Shown in pieces: positions 1 through 8,377 of a DNA stretch of 64,000 nucleotides (position 1 is the first letter of the stretch; the number at the start of each line of letters is the position of its first letter). Under the pieces are notes generated by a model. That model searched no databases. It had not been told where the DNA came from and saw nothing but the letters and a program-made list of their open reading frames with translations. The DNA comes from Bacteroidota bacterium. Lineage in GTDB: Bacteria; Bacteroidota; Bacteroidia; 2-12-FULL-35-15. The translations under genes and the position numbers were made by a program. Location: NCBI GenBank assembly GCA_947479085.1, contig CANJYB010000002.1, positions 62,001 through 126,000 of the forward strand. The letters are read 5' to 3'.

Positions 1-247
1 ATTAATAATAAATTATAAATGGAAGATAAGTGCTCACACCATTGGAATAGGCGGAATAGCAGGAGCGACCTTAGGCATGATGTACAGGTTACAGGTCGAC
101 CTTAACTTTATGTTTATGCTGATAATTCTGTTGGCGGGTTTTGTTTCTTTTGCAAGATTAAAGCTGAATGCACATACTCCGGCACAGGTATATACAGGAT
201 TTTTGCTTGGATTTATGGTAGAACTGGTATTAATGTTCACCATGTAA
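1..247 (+). CDS. C-terminal end of a PAP2-like integral membrane protein (5' truncated by window)
   Basis: An open frame runs from the window edge to TAA at 245-247, giving about 81 residues of a C-terminus. It begins with a WKISAH...GIGG motif followed by two or three hydrophobic helices (MLIILLAGFVSFARLK; GFLLGFMVELVLMF). Bacteroidota membrane proteins related to PAP2 phosphatases carry a similar KISxHxxGIGG stretch where the last catalytic His of PAP2 would lie, so a PAP2-superfamily lipid phosphatase or a relative is the best guess. The phosphatase motifs that would prove it lie outside the window. It ends 12 nt before the oppositely oriented tRNA-Ala. Confidence 0.5.
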   Translation, partial: LIINYKWKISAHTIGIGGIAGATLGMMYRLQVDLNFMFMLIILLAGFVSFARLKLNAHTPAQVYTGFLLGFMVELVLMFTM

Positions 248-259
248 AAATAAAAGGAG

Positions 260-333
260 TGGAGAATACCGGATTCGAACCGGTCGCCTCTTCACTGCCA
301 GCGAAGCGCTCTAGCCAAATGAGCTAATTCCCC
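260..333 (-). tRNA. tRNA-Ala(GGC)
   Basis: The reverse strand folds into a complete 74-nt cloverleaf. The acceptor stem is GGGGAAT/ATTCTCC and contains the G3:U70 wobble pair that AlaRS recognises. The D stem is GCTC/GAGC, the anticodon stem CTTCG/TGAAG, the loop CTGGCAG (anticodon GGC) and the T arm ACCGG-TTCGAAT-CCGGT. The 3' CCA is not encoded. A TACATTTG element lies 16 nt upstream. Confidence 0.97.
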
Positions 334-348
334 TTAAATTTTGGATTG

Positions 349-356
349 CAAATGTA
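349..356 (-). promoter_or_regulatory. Putative Bacteroidota -7 element for tRNA-Ala
   Basis: TACATTTG on the minus strand matches the Bacteroidota TAnnTTTG -7 consensus and lies 16 nt before the mature tRNA 5' end. No clear -33 TTTG is seen. Confidence 0.4.
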
Positions 357-416
357 GTTAAATATTTATGTCCCTGCATGAAACATTTGAGTAATTTTAA
401 CTGTTAATAGAATATA

Positions 417-1511
417 ATGATAGGATACCGTTTTACAAATCATACTCCACCCAATCAGACACCTTTCGAAAAGCTGTTTGATATTTTTAAGCAACTCATT
501 ACTTATACGAGTGGAGATTTCAGTGAAGCCATTAGTTGGTTGACAGAGCTGGATAAGGAATACAAACTTACCGAACCGGATTATGGTATTGGTGATTTTA
601 TACAGGAGCTGAAGGATAGAGGATATATTAAAGATGATGAGCCGGGCTCCGGAAATATTGTGATTACTGCCAAAACAGAACAAGCTATTCGTCAGCAGGC
701 ATTAGAAAAGATATTCGGGAAGCTGAAGAAAGGTAAATCAGGAAACCATTCAACTAAGTATACAGGTAGCGGTGAGGAGATGAGTAGTGATACCCGCCCG
801 TTTCAATTTGGTGATGGTTTGGAACAAATCTCGATGCTGGAATCATTAAAGAATGCGCAGGTTAATAATGGTATTGGCAATTTTCAAATCACGGAAAATG
901 ATTTGGAAGTAAAAGAGAAAGAGCATAAAACACAAACCTCTACTGTGCTGATGATTGATATTTCTCATTCAATGATTTTGTATGGAGAAGATAGAATCAC
1001 TCCTGCAAAGAATGTAGCCATGGCGCTTTCGGAACTAATCAAACGGAAATACCCGAAGGATACTCTTGATATTATTGTGTTTGGTGATGATGCATGGCAG
1101 ATAGAAGTTAAGGATTTACCTTACTTAAAGGTTGGACCATTTCATACTAATACCTTTGCAGGATTAGAACTGGCAATGGATTTATTGCGAAGAAGAAAAA
1201 ATGCCAACAAACAGATATTTATGATTACCGATGGAAAACCTACCTGTATAAAGGAACATGGTAAGTATTATAAAAACAGTTTTGGGTTGGACCAAAAGAT
1301 ATTGAACAAATGCCTGACCCTTGCTCAAAGTTGCAGGCGATTAAAAATACCTGTTACTACTTTTATGGTTGCCTCTGACCCTTACCTGCAGGAGTTTGTT
1401 CACGATTTTACAGAAGCCAATAATGGTAAAGCTTTTTACACTTCATTACAAGGATTGGGAGAATTTATATTTGAAGATTTTGAACGGAATAAAAAAAGAA
1501 CATTTAAATAA
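417..1511 (+). CDS. VWA-domain protein, partner of a MoxR-like ATPase
   Basis: This 364-aa protein has a charged N-terminal half of unknown fold and a C-terminal von Willebrand A domain (about residues 175-350). The metal-binding MIDAS motif appears as DISHS (DxSxS), and a later ITDGKP supplies the conserved T-D. There is no signal peptide or membrane segment, so it is probably cytoplasmic. It sits 16 nt upstream of an AAA+ ATPase gene on the same strand. VWA/MoxR-type pairs generally act together as chelatase- or chaperone-like remodelling machines, with the ATPase driving the VWA subunit. The substrate here cannot be told from the sequence. The start is the first ATG after the tRNA, with an AT-rich leader. 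Confidence 0.85.
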   Translation: MIGYRFTNHTPPNQTPFEKLFDIFKQLITYTSGDFSEAISWLTELDKEYKLTEPDYGIGDFIQELKDRGYIKDDEPGSGNIVITAKTEQAIRQQALEKIFGKLKKGKSGNHSTKYTGSGEEMSSDTRPFQFGDGLEQISMLESLKNAQVNNGIGNFQITENDLEVKEKEHKTQTSTVLMIDISHSMILYGEDRITPAKNVAMALSELIKRKYPKDTLDIIVFGDDAWQIEVKDLPYLKVGPFHTNTFAGLELAMDLLRRRKNANKQIFMITDGKPTCIKEHGKYYKNSFGLDQKILNKCLTLAQSCRRLKIPVTTFMVASDPYLQEFVHDFTEANNGKAFYTSLQGLGEFIFEDFERNKKRTFK

Positions 1512-1527
1512 AGAAATAAAAAAACGT

Positions 1528-3012
1528 ATGAATAACATCACCACATTAGGAGAATTAAAGAAATCGGGATATATAAGTAAGACGATAAAAGAAGAGTTAA
1601 GGGATAACCTTATTGCCAAAATCAAAAAGAAAGAAAATGTATTTAAAGGAATCATTGGTTTTGAAGACACCGTAATTCCTGAAATAGAAAGAGCGATACT
1701 TTCGAGACATAATATGAATTTGCTTGGTTTAAGAGGTCAGGCAAAGACCCGTATTGCAAGGCAAATAGTAGAACTATTGGACGAGTACACACCTATAGTT
1801 GCAGGAAGTGAGTTGAATGATGACCCATTGAATCCTATTTCTGATTATTCAAAAAAGTTAATTGCAGAGCAGGGTGATAAAACACCCATCGCATGGATGC
1901 ACCGTTCGGAAAGGTATGTAGAGAAACTGGCAACACCTGATGTATCCATTGCCGATTTGATTGGTGATGTGGACCCTATAAAAGCTGCCAACTTGCGTTT
2001 GAGTTATGCTGATGAACGAGTAATTCATTATGGAATTATTCCAAGAAGTAATCGTTGCATTTTTGTAATAAATGAATTGCCCGATTTGCAGGCAAGAATA
2101 CAGGTTGCATTGTTTAATATTTTGCAGGAAGGAGATATTCAAATCAGGGGATTTAAAATCAGGATTCCTTTGGATATTGAATTTATCTTTACTGCAAATC
2201 CCGAAGATTATACCAACAGGGGAAGTATTGTTACGCCTTTAAAGGATAGAATAGGTAGCCAGATATTAACGCATTACCCTAAGAGTATTGAGCTTTCAAA
2301 ACAAATAACTATTCAGGAAGCAAGGTTGAGTCCATCACAGAAACAAAGTGTGGAGGTGGGAAACCTTGTGGCTACTATTATTGAGCGTATTGCTTTTGAG
2401 GCTAGAGAAAGTGAATATGTGGATTCGAAAAGTGGAGTGTCGGCACGTTTAACTATTTCTGCTTACGAAAACCTTGTGAGTACAGCCGAGAGAAGAATGT
2501 TGCTGAATGGCGAATCAAAAACGATTGCCCGCATCAGTGATTTGATAGGAGTTATTCCTGCAGTGAATGGAAAGATAGAACTGGTATATGAAGGTGAACA
2601 GGAAGGGGCAGGCATTGTTGCTCAAAACCTGTTAGGAAAAGCCATCCGAAATGAATTTATTGAACATTTCCCTGACCCGAGCAAATTAAAAAAGAAAAAA
2701 GACCCCAGCCCGTACCAACCAATTGTGAATTGGTTTGGAGAAGGAAACGTGGTGGATTTAATGTTGCTGGAAGATGAGAAGACATTCCGAAAAGGTTTGG
2801 AAAGTATACCGAGATTGAGCAGCCTGGTGGAAACCTATCTCCCTAAGCTAAGCAAAAATGATAAATTAATTGCAATGGAATTTGTTTTGTTTGCTTTGAC
2901 TGAGCATTCGTTGATTGGAAAAAATACTCTTATAAGAGGTGTTCAGTTCAAGGATATTCTTGGGTCTATGTTTTCGGAAAAGGATTTTTTTAATGAAGGG
3001 AATAATAATTAG
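1528..3012 (+). CDS. AAA+ ATPase, MoxR / magnesium-chelatase-like
   Basis: This 494-aa cytoplasmic ATPase has Walker A at residues 67-74 (GLRGQAKT). The Walker B equivalent FVINE (179-183) has Asn where Asp is usual; the catalytic Glu is kept. Sensor 1 is in FTANPED (N224). The layout resembles the ChlI/MoxR branch of AAA+ proteins. I chose ATG 1528 because it follows the stop of the VWA gene by 16 nt. An in-frame ATG at 1369 would add 53 residues, all overlapping the VWA reading frame, and is unlikely. The two genes form an operon, so the ATPase probably energises the VWA protein. The pathway is unknown. Confidence 0.88.
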   Translation: MNNITTLGELKKSGYISKTIKEELRDNLIAKIKKKENVFKGIIGFEDTVIPEIERAILSRHNMNLLGLRGQAKTRIARQIVELLDEYTPIVAGSELNDDPLNPISDYSKKLIAEQGDKTPIAWMHRSERYVEKLATPDVSIADLIGDVDPIKAANLRLSYADERVIHYGIIPRSNRCIFVINELPDLQARIQVALFNILQEGDIQIRGFKIRIPLDIEFIFTANPEDYTNRGSIVTPLKDRIGSQILTHYPKSIELSKQITIQEARLSPSQKQSVEVGNLVATIIERIAFEARESEYVDSKSGVSARLTISAYENLVSTAERRMLLNGESKTIARISDLIGVIPAVNGKIELVYEGEQEGAGIVAQNLLGKAIRNEFIEHFPDPSKLKKKKDPSPYQPIVNWFGEGNVVDLMLLEDEKTFRKGLESIPRLSSLVETYLPKLSKNDKLIAMEFVLFALTEHSLIGKNTLIRGVQFKDILGSMFSEKDFFNEGNNN

Positions 3013-3025
3013 TTTTACGTGCTAA

Positions 3026-3254
3026 GTATGATTGGAACGCGGATTATAATGATTGTTTAGGATGAAAAATGATTTTGATTTTAGATATGATTTTCGCCTT
3101 TGGCGAATATGATTTTGAAAGCTTCTAAAGAAAATATATGAGGTATGATTGGAACGCGGATTATTATGATTGTTTAGGATGAAAAATGATTTTGATTTTA
3201 GATATGATTTTCGCCTTTGGCGATTATGATTTTAAAAGCTTCCAAAGAAAATAA
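3026..3254 (+). repeat. Two tandem copies of a 117-bp non-coding repeat with a hairpin
   Basis: The segment starting at 3026 is repeated at 3143 (period 117 bp) with only a few substitutions. Each copy contains the perfect small inverted repeat TCGCC-TTT-GGCGA inside an AT-rich stretch rich in GATT/ATGATT. No coding signal is seen. It fills the 300-nt gap between the ATPase gene and the RidA-family gene. Confidence 0.9.
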
Positions 3255-3288
3255 GAAGCAACGAATAAATTATATTGTCTTATACTTT

Positions 3289-3296
3289 TATATTTG
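3289..3296 (+). promoter_or_regulatory. Putative -7 element of the RidA-family gene
   Basis: TATATTTG fits TAnnTTTG and lies 19 nt before the ATG at 3316, leaving a short leader. No good -33 TTTG is evident. Confidence 0.35.
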
Positions 3297-3315
3297 CAAA
3301 CTAATTCAATAAACA

Positions 3316-3732
3316 ATGTCGTCAGAAAAAATAAATTCGAGTAAGGCACCTGAACCGGTGGGTGCTTATCCTCATGCGAGGAAAGTGGGTAATCTTTTAT
3401 TTCTTTCGGGAGTGGGACCACGTGAGCGGGGGACAAAAAAAATACCTGGGGTGGAACTTGATGACAAAGGAAATATAGTTTCGTATGATATAGAAACGCA
3501 ATGTAAATCGGTATTTCAGAATATAAAATACATACTGGAAGATGCCGGCAGCAGTTGGGATAACATTGTGGATGTACAGGTGTTTTTGACTAATATGAAG
3601 GATGATTTTGCTATATATAATAAGGTGTATGCAGAATGGTTTAAGGATAACCAGCCATGCCGAACTACTATTGAAATAAATTGTTTGCCTACTCCGATTG
3701 CAATTGAATTGAAGGTAATTGCTACTATTTAA
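3316..3732 (+). CDS. RidA/YjgF/UK114-family protein (2-aminomuconate deaminase-like)
   Basis: The 138-aa protein has the normal single-domain length. Family features include PVGAYPHA near the N-terminus, LFLSGVGP, the conserved Arg in PCRTTIEIN (R116) that binds the substrate carboxylate, and PTPIAIELKVIA at the C-terminus (E131). RidA proteins are trimers that hydrolyse reactive enamine/imine intermediates. The IPGVELDDKGNIVSYD insert after the first strand is more like the 2-aminomuconate deaminase branch of tryptophan/kynurenine breakdown, but no other genes of that pathway are nearby, so the substrate is open. A 90-nt copy of its 3' end recurs at 4310-4399. Confidence 0.85.
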   Translation: MSSEKINSSKAPEPVGAYPHARKVGNLLFLSGVGPRERGTKKIPGVELDDKGNIVSYDIETQCKSVFQNIKYILEDAGSSWDNIVDVQVFLTNMKDDFAIYNKVYAEWFKDNQPCRTTIEINCLPTPIAIELKVIATI

Positions 3733-3753
3733 CCTTATAAAAATGGTTAACTA

Positions 3754-4266
3754 ATGAAATTCTTTTTGACATTAGCAATATTTTTTTTTCTGCAAATTCC
3801 ATATATAGTGGGACAGGATTCGCTTGTTAATAAAGGTAAAATGAAAGTGGATAGTTCGTCAATCAAATCGACTTTCAAAATTTATGATACTCCCGGAGAC
3901 TACCGCTATGAGTATAAAAATAAAATTATTTCTCAACACGAATTAAATAATTTGTTGCTTAGTACAAAAGATGAACAAATAATTGGTTTGGTAAAATCTT
4001 CGAAACTTTCGAACCGGAAGCAATTTATTGGTTTTGGAGTATTGCCGTTATTGGGTATTTCGGCTCTCTTATTTAATACGGCTAACATTGGAGAAAAGAG
4101 TACAAGAACTTCCTCTTCAGAAAATCCAGACAGAAAGGGATTGCTTATTGGTGCGGGAATTAGTGCATTGCTAGGCATTTCCTGTCCTGTTTTATCTGTA
4201 GTTTTTATGGAAAAAAAATACAAGAAAAGTTCTGAGGCAATTAAGTTATATAACGAAAGGTACTAA
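3754..4266 (+). CDS. Small predicted membrane protein of unknown function
   Basis: The 170-aa product starts with a hydrophobic signal-like segment (about residues 1-20, ending VGQD). A soluble stretch of about 65 residues follows, then two hydrophobic helices (GFGVLPLLGISALLF, about 90-104; GAGISALLGISCPVLSVVF, about 132-150) and a basic tail. I do not recognise a family; proteins of this shape are common in Bacteroidota. It begins 21 nt after the RidA-family gene and may be cotranscribed with it. Immediately after its stop codon comes a fragment resembling ileS. Confidence 0.6.
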   Translation: MKFFLTLAIFFFLQIPYIVGQDSLVNKGKMKVDSSSIKSTFKIYDTPGDYRYEYKNKIISQHELNNLLLSTKDEQIIGLVKSSKLSNRKQFIGFGVLPLLGISALLFNTANIGEKSTRTSSSENPDRKGLLIGAGISALLGISCPVLSVVFMEKKYKKSSEAIKLYNERY

Positions 4267-4399
4267 TTGGGTATTTCAAAAGAAGACATTGGGAAGAAAA
4301 TAACTGTTGAAGGATAACCAGCCTTGCCGGACTACTATTGAAATAAATTGTTTACCCACCCCGATTGCAATTGAGTTGAAGGTGATTGCAACTATTTAA
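4265..4399 (+). pseudogene. Chimeric relic: ileS fragment joined to ridA-family 3' end
   Basis: Positions 4265-4312 match 5192-5239 inside ileS with 4 mismatches in 48 and no indels. They run straight into 4310-4399, which matches 3643-3732 (last 29 codons and stop of the RidA-family gene) with about 8 mismatches in 90. The join falls in a shared AAG, suggesting a microhomology-mediated event. Both parts are about equally diverged, so they probably arose together and decayed without selection. There is no open frame across it. Confidence 0.85.
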
Positions 4400-4426
4400 T
4401 TTTGAAATAAGTTGCTAAAAAGAGGT

Positions 4427-4690
4427 TTTTCAACTTTGGCTTTTGTAAAAATGCGTCATATGGGTCAATATCAAAATTGAAATCGTATCACTTTGCGTCA
4501 TATGGGTCAATACCAAAATTGAAATCGTATCATATTGCGTCATATTGGTCAATATCAAAATTGAAATCGTATCATATTGCGTCATGCTGTCAATTTCAAA
4601 ATTGAAACTTTACCAAAGTGTGCCATTTTGTCAATATCAAAATGGATATTGACTTAAATGATGCACTTTCACAAAAGTCAAAGTTGAAAA
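4427..4690. repeat. Inverted-repeat-bounded element with a 42-bp tandem array
   Basis: The 33-nt ends 4427-4459 and 4658-4690 are inverted repeats with about 4 mismatches. Between them lie 42-bp tandem units starting at 4453, 4495, 4537 and 4579 (the fourth degenerate), then a 9-bp-stem hairpin GTCAATATC...GATATTGAC (4630-4653). No ORF of gene size is present. The shape resembles a MITE or a non-coding hairpin element, but no transposase or target duplication is visible. Confidence 0.75.
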
Positions 4691-4847
4691 TTCAGGATTT
4701 ATACAAATTGTTATATATAATATAAAAGAGTAATCGAACCGGTTCAAAGGATAAAATAAGGTGGATACTTATAAATATCTCAAAGTAGTCGTCCTTATAT
4801 CATCCCTTACTAATCATAAATCATTATCCATTAATTACTAAAAAGCC

Positions 4848-4855
4848 TATCTTTG
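4848..4855 (+). promoter_or_regulatory. Putative ileS -7 element
   Basis: TATCTTTG, followed by CACCCC, fits the TAnnTTTG consensus and lies 35 nt upstream of the ileS ATG. The -33 region is not obvious. Confidence 0.45.
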
Positions 4856-4890
4856 CACCCCTAAAATTTAAGGCATTAACAATAACTCTT

Positions 4891-7800
4891 ATGAGTAAAA
4901 CATATAAAACATATACGGCTCTTAATCTTTCGCAAACTGCAAAGGATGTGCAAAAGACGTGGGACGAGAACAATACTTTTGAAAAATCCATTACTTCGCG
5001 TGAAGGAAAGGCACCTTTTGTTTTTTATGAAGGTCCTCCAAGTGCCAATGGACTGCCGGGTATTCACCACGTGATGGCGCGTTCTATCAAGGATATTTTT
5101 TGTCGTTATAAAACACAAAAAGGTTTCCAGGTAAAGCGTAAAGCCGGTTGGGATACGCATGGGTTGCCAATAGAATTAAGTGTGGAGAAGGAATTGGGCA
5201 TTACGAAAGAAGATATTGGGAAGAAAATAACTGTTGAAGAATACAATGTGGCCTGCCGTAAAGATGTAATGAAATACACGGATGTATGGGCAGATGTAAC
5301 AGCAAAGATGGGTTATTGGGTGGATATGGAGCATCCGTATATTACTTATGATAACCGCTATATTGAATCGGTTTGGTGGCTGTTGAATAATTTATATAAT
5401 AAAGGTGCCATCTATAAAGGATTTACTATTCAGCCTTATTCGCCTGCTGCGGGTACGGGACTTTCTACGCATGAATTAAATCAGCCGGGATGTTATAGGG
5501 ATGTGAAGGATAGGACGGCTGTGGCGATGTTTAAAGTTTCTAAAGAACAGGATTCAAACCTTCAAGGTTTTAAAAACCTTGAAGGTTTAGAAGGCGATGT
5601 TTATTTCCTTGCGTGGACAACAACTCCTTGGACATTGCCTTCTAATACTGCTTTGGCGGTTGGAAAGAATATAGATTATGTTTTAGTGGAAACATTTAAT
5701 CAGTTTACTCAGGAAAGAATATTTGTTATTCTTGCCAAGGAATTAATGAAAAAATATTTTACAGGGGAAGGCACAACAGTTACTGCTTTTGGAAAAGCTG
5801 ATGGAAAATTAGTTCCTCCTGACCCTAAACACCCATACCATCATTGGCAACTAATATCCGAATTCAAAGGTTCCGATTTAGCTGGGATAAAATACGAACA
5901 ACTACTTCCTTTTGCTCAACCAACTGATGGTGATGCATTCAAAGTAATCATCGGAGATTTTGTAACTACAGAAGATGGTACAGGTATCGTTCACATTGCT
6001 CCAAGTTTTGGTGCAGACGATTTTCGTGTTGCTAAACAAAACGGAATTGGCTCGTTAACATTGGTAGACAAACGTGGTAAGTTTTTGCAGGAAGTAAAAG
6101 ACGATGTGTTTTTGTATGGTGAAGAATATGTGAAGGAAGCTTATTTGACTGATGAAGAAAAGGAAACAGAGTTTCAACATCAAAAGAAAATACTGGAAGC
6201 AAAGGGAAAAATAAAGGAGTTGAAATCTTACCTGAGTGTGGATGAACGCATTGTTCTGAAACTACAGGAAGAAGGAAAACTTTTTAAAAAAGAGACTTAC
6301 GAGCATAGCTATCCGCATTGCTGGCGCACAGATAAACCAGTTTTATATTATCCGTTAGATTCATGGTTTATTAAAACTACTGATTATAAAGATAGAATGA
6401 TTGAGTTGAACAAAACTATTAACTGGAAACCTGAATCGACAGGTACCGGGCGTTTTGGCAACTGGCTGGAGAACCTGAACGATTGGAACTTATCGCGTTC
6501 GCGCTTTTGGGGAATTCCTATTCCTATCTGGACAAGTGAAGACAAGAGTGAACAAATTTGTATTGGTTCTGCAGAGGAATTAAAAAAGGAAATTGAAAAT
6601 GCAGTTGCAAAAGGAGCAATGCAAAACAACCCGCTTGACTCATTTAAAGTCGGTGATAACAGTGCGGAGAACTACAATACATTTGATTTGCATAAACCTT
6701 ATGCGGATAATATTGTGCTGGAACGTAATGGGAAAAAGCTTTTCCGCGAACCTGATTTGATTGATGTTTGGTTCGATTCGGGCGCTATGCCTTATGCACA
6801 GCTTCATTACCCTTTTGAGAACAAGGAGTTAATTGACAATAAAAAATATTTCCCTGCTGATTTTATTGCAGAAGGAGTTGACCAGACAAGAGGTTGGTTC
6901 TTTACATTGCACGCTATTGGAACGATGTGTTTTGATTCCGTTGCTTTTAAAAATGTAGTGAGTAACGGTTTGGTGCTGGATAAAAACGGGCAGAAAATGA
7001 GCAAGCGATTGGGTAATGCTGTCAATCCGTTTGAAACCATTGAGAAATACGGACCGGATGCTACGCGCTGGTATATGATTACCAATGCAGCTCCCTGGGA
7101 TAATTTGAAATTTGACTTAGAGGGAATCACGGAAGTACAACGTAAGTTTTTCGGAACGTTGCATAATACCTATTCGTTCTTTGCGTTGTATGCTAATGTG
7201 GATGGGTTCAGTTATTCAGAGGCAGAGATACCGATGAGTGAACGGGCTGAAATTGACCGTTGGATAATTTCGGAATTGAATACATTGATTAAAAAAGTGG
7301 ATGAAGCGTACAGTGATTACGAACCACATCGTGCAGGAAGATATATTGAATCTTTTGTGGATGAACATTTGAGTAACTGGTACGTTCGCCTCTGCAGAAG
7401 ACGTTTCTGGAAAGGAGATTATTCGCAGGATAAGATAGCAGCCTACCAAACCTTATATACTTGCCTGGAAACAATAGCAAAGCTTTCAGCACCGATTGCT
7501 CCTTTCTTTATGGATAGATTATTTACTGATTTGAACGCGGTAACCAATCGCGACAAGTTTGAATCCATTCATTTGAGCGAGTTTCCGGTAAGTGATGAAA
7601 AAGTAATTGATAAGAATTTGGAAGAAAGAATGGAGTTGGCGCAAAAGATTTCTTCCATGGTTTTATCTATCCGAAAAAAAGAAAATATTCGTGTTCGTCA
7701 ACCGTTGAACAGAATCCAGATCCCGGTATTGGATGATTCGTACAAAGCGAAAATAGAAGCGGTAAAGGATTTGATTCTTTCGGAAGTAAATGTAAAGACC

Positions 7801-8367
7801 CTTGATTTGGTGGATGAATCGCATACCCAAATAGTAAAGAATTTGAAACTGAATTTCAAAACGCTTGGGAAGAAATGCGGGAAGAATATGAAAGCGGTTC
7901 AGACTTTTGCGAATGAAAATGCACAGGTTATTATTTCAGGAATTGAGAAGGCAGGAACCTACGAAATGAAGTTGGGCGAGGATACTATTGTGCTGGAAAC
8001 GGAAGATGTGGAAATTATCCCGGTAGATATTCCGGGATGGAAGGTTTCCAATTCCGGGCAGTTAACGGTGGCTTTGGATATTACTATTACCCCTGAACTG
8101 AGGGAGGAAGGCCTGGCCAGGGAACTGGTAAATCGTATTCAGAACCTTAGAAAAGATAGTAATCTGGACGTTACAGATAAGATAGAAGTGCGAATTCAAA
8201 GAAATTCTGCATTAAATTCCGCCATAAATAATAATTTGAAGTATATTTGCGCGGAAATTTTGGCATCTTCTCTGGAAATTGTCGATAATCTTGCTGCTGG
8301 TAGCAGCACTGATATTGAACTGGATGAAGAAATCAGGACATTAATTACTATTCATAAACTTAATTAA
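4891..8367 (+). CDS. ileS: Isoleucyl-tRNA synthetase
   Basis: The 1158-aa cytoplasmic class I synthetase charges tRNA-Ile. The HIGH motif is GIHH (in NGLPGIHHVMAR, about residues 57-60) and the KMSKR loop is complete (about 698-702). The editing-domain core WTTTPWTLPSNTAL is present near residue 250. Length and the KDIFCRYKTQKGF start region fit the long type-2 IleRS usual in Bacteroidota. Just before the editing core the reading frame carries an 11-residue stretch, SNLQGFKNLEG, encoded by a 33-nt near-perfect palindrome (5556-5588) that looks inserted. It is the first gene of the ileS / dksA-like / lspA string, with 10 nt to the next gene. Confidence 0.98.
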   Translation: MSKTYKTYTALNLSQTAKDVQKTWDENNTFEKSITSREGKAPFVFYEGPPSANGLPGIHHVMARSIKDIFCRYKTQKGFQVKRKAGWDTHGLPIELSVEKELGITKEDIGKKITVEEYNVACRKDVMKYTDVWADVTAKMGYWVDMEHPYITYDNRYIESVWWLLNNLYNKGAIYKGFTIQPYSPAAGTGLSTHELNQPGCYRDVKDRTAVAMFKVSKEQDSNLQGFKNLEGLEGDVYFLAWTTTPWTLPSNTALAVGKNIDYVLVETFNQFTQERIFVILAKELMKKYFTGEGTTVTAFGKADGKLVPPDPKHPYHHWQLISEFKGSDLAGIKYEQLLPFAQPTDGDAFKVIIGDFVTTEDGTGIVHIAPSFGADDFRVAKQNGIGSLTLVDKRGKFLQEVKDDVFLYGEEYVKEAYLTDEEKETEFQHQKKILEAKGKIKELKSYLSVDERIVLKLQEEGKLFKKETYEHSYPHCWRTDKPVLYYPLDSWFIKTTDYKDRMIELNKTINWKPESTGTGRFGNWLENLNDWNLSRSRFWGIPIPIWTSEDKSEQICIGSAEELKKEIENAVAKGAMQNNPLDSFKVGDNSAENYNTFDLHKPYADNIVLERNGKKLFREPDLIDVWFDSGAMPYAQLHYPFENKELIDNKKYFPADFIAEGVDQTRGWFFTLHAIGTMCFDSVAFKNVVSNGLVLDKNGQKMSKRLGNAVNPFETIEKYGPDATRWYMITNAAPWDNLKFDLEGITEVQRKFFGTLHNTYSFFALYANVDGFSYSEAEIPMSERAEIDRWIISELNTLIKKVDEAYSDYEPHRAGRYIESFVDEHLSNWYVRLCRRRFWKGDYSQDKIAAYQTLYTCLETIAKLSAPIAPFFMDRLFTDLNAVTNRDKFESIHLSEFPVSDEKVIDKNLEERMELAQKISSMVLSIRKKENIRVRQPLNRIQIPVLDDSYKAKIEAVKDLILSEVNVKTLDLVDESHTQIVKNLKLNFKTLGKKCGKNMKAVQTFANENAQVIISGIEKAGTYEMKLGEDTIVLETEDVEIIPVDIPGWKVSNSGQLTVALDITITPELREEGLARELVNRIQNLRKDSNLDVTDKIEVRIQRNSALNSAINNNLKYICAEILASSLEIVDNLAAGSSTDIELDEEIRTLITIHKLN
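5556..5588. repeat. 33-bp palindromic repeat inside ileS
   Basis: The left arm 5556-5571 (AAACCTTCAAGGTTTT) and the right arm 5573-5588 are perfect 16-nt reverse complements around one A. The element is in frame and adds residues to IleRS. Its plan (ACCyT...ArGGTT, nAA loop, mirror) is shared with the intergenic palindromes at 9466-9500 and 15026-15060. Confidence 0.93.
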
Positions 8368-8377
8368 GATTAGAAAA

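Noticed and set aside
1369-1530. Longer N-terminus for the AAA+ ATPase from ATG 1369
   Set aside because: It would overlap the VWA gene by over 140 nt with no conserved motif; ATG 1528 fits the spacing.
4440-4690. Insertion sequence with transposase
   Set aside because: Terminal inverted repeats exist but there is no transposase frame or visible target duplication, so only a non-autonomous element can be proposed.
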